A stretch of DNA of 12,561 nt from an uncultured Actinomyces sp. (GTDB taxonomy: Bacteria > Actinomycetota > Actinomycetes > Actinomycetales > Actinomycetaceae), in NCBI GenBank assembly GCA_902373545.1, contig CABKMZ010000052.1, positions 1-12,561 on the forward strand, written 5' to 3'. This document shows positions 12,382 through 12,561 of the stretch, in pieces. The notes below the pieces were generated by a model that searched no databases, had not been told where the DNA came from, and worked only from the letters and a program-made list of their open reading frames with translations. The position numbers and the translations under genes are program-made. Position 1 is the first letter of the stretch, and each line of letters starts with the position of its first letter.

Positions 12382-12561
12382 TCAGGCCTCCCAGCGCGCC
12401 AGGCGCTCGGACAGGCCGACGTAGGTCGCCGGGGTCAACGCCAGGAGACGCTCCTCAACCTCGGTCGGCAGACCCAGGCCCGCAATGAACTCACGCATGT
12501 CGCGCTCGCCCACCTCGTGGCCGCGCGTCAGCTCCTTGAGGCGCTCGTACGGGTTCGCCAT
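12382..12561 (-). CDS. purB: Adenylosuccinate lyase, C-terminal fragment (cut by window end)
   Basis: The last 59 codons of a minus-strand gene end in TGA at 12384-12382. The sequence NPYERLKELTRGHEVGERDM, then FIAGLGLP, then LTPATYVGLSERLA, is the C-terminal domain of adenylosuccinate lyase. This enzyme makes AMP from adenylosuccinate and AICAR from SAICAR in purine synthesis. The window ends on an in-frame ATG that is internal to the protein, since the active-site regions lie upstream and are not in view. The hairpin with a T-run at 12322-12368 terminates it. The family call is from C-terminal similarity alone. Confidence 0.82.
   Translation of the reverse strand: MANPYERLKELTRGHEVGERDMREFIAGLGLPTEVEERLLALTPATYVGLSERLARWEA

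Noticed and set aside
12168..12488. A 106-codon plus-strand open frame near the right end
   Set aside because: It crosses the purB terminator and the purB coding region in antisense, and its product becomes Pro/Arg-rich with no recognisable domain.

Overview
The window is high-GC DNA from an actinobacterium. The evidence is a DUF5926 protein (an actinobacterial family), a CsoR-type copper operon, GTG and TTG starts, and at least three genes that look leaderless. Protein similarity and the mix of genes suggest the Actinomyces/Schaalia group, but that is inference because there is no rRNA here to settle it.

Layout. (1) 1-310: a RelE/RelB-type toxin-antitoxin pair on the minus strand; the toxin is cut by the window start and a 14-bp palindrome lies in front of the antitoxin. 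(2) 534-2132: an FGGY sugar kinase of the xylulokinase type, with two candidate operators upstream and a hairpin just after its stop. (3) 2205-3086: a DUF5926 protein. (4) 3178-5537: a translationally coupled pair, a family 2 glycosyltransferase and a DUF2079 polytopic membrane protein, ended by a textbook terminator. (5) 5586-6185: 600 bases without a recognisable gene, holding a 19-bp tandem repeat array with inverted relatives and a hairpin. (6) 6186-9450: copper resistance, read leftward as csoR, copZ, copA, with CsoR-like operators at both csoR and copA. (7) 9542-11685: an alpha/beta hydrolase overlapping a one-helix membrane protein of unknown function. (8) 11768-12091: an AT-richer orphan gene behind a promoter covered by a 12-bp-arm palindrome. 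(9) 12382-12561: the C-terminus of adenylosuccinate lyase (purB).

Two observations stand out. First, the copper ATPase has no metal-binding domain at its N-terminus. Its single HMA domain sits instead inside the ATP-binding domain, in a loop of about 160 residues. Second, the 13-mer GACGAGGCCGGGG occurs six times exactly and twice with one mismatch, on both strands. Copies lie in coding linkers and in intergenic hairpins, a pattern resembling DNA-uptake or chromosome-architecture motifs. A third, quieter pattern is that three genes share the same leaderless promoter geometry: TANNNT, seven bases, start codon.
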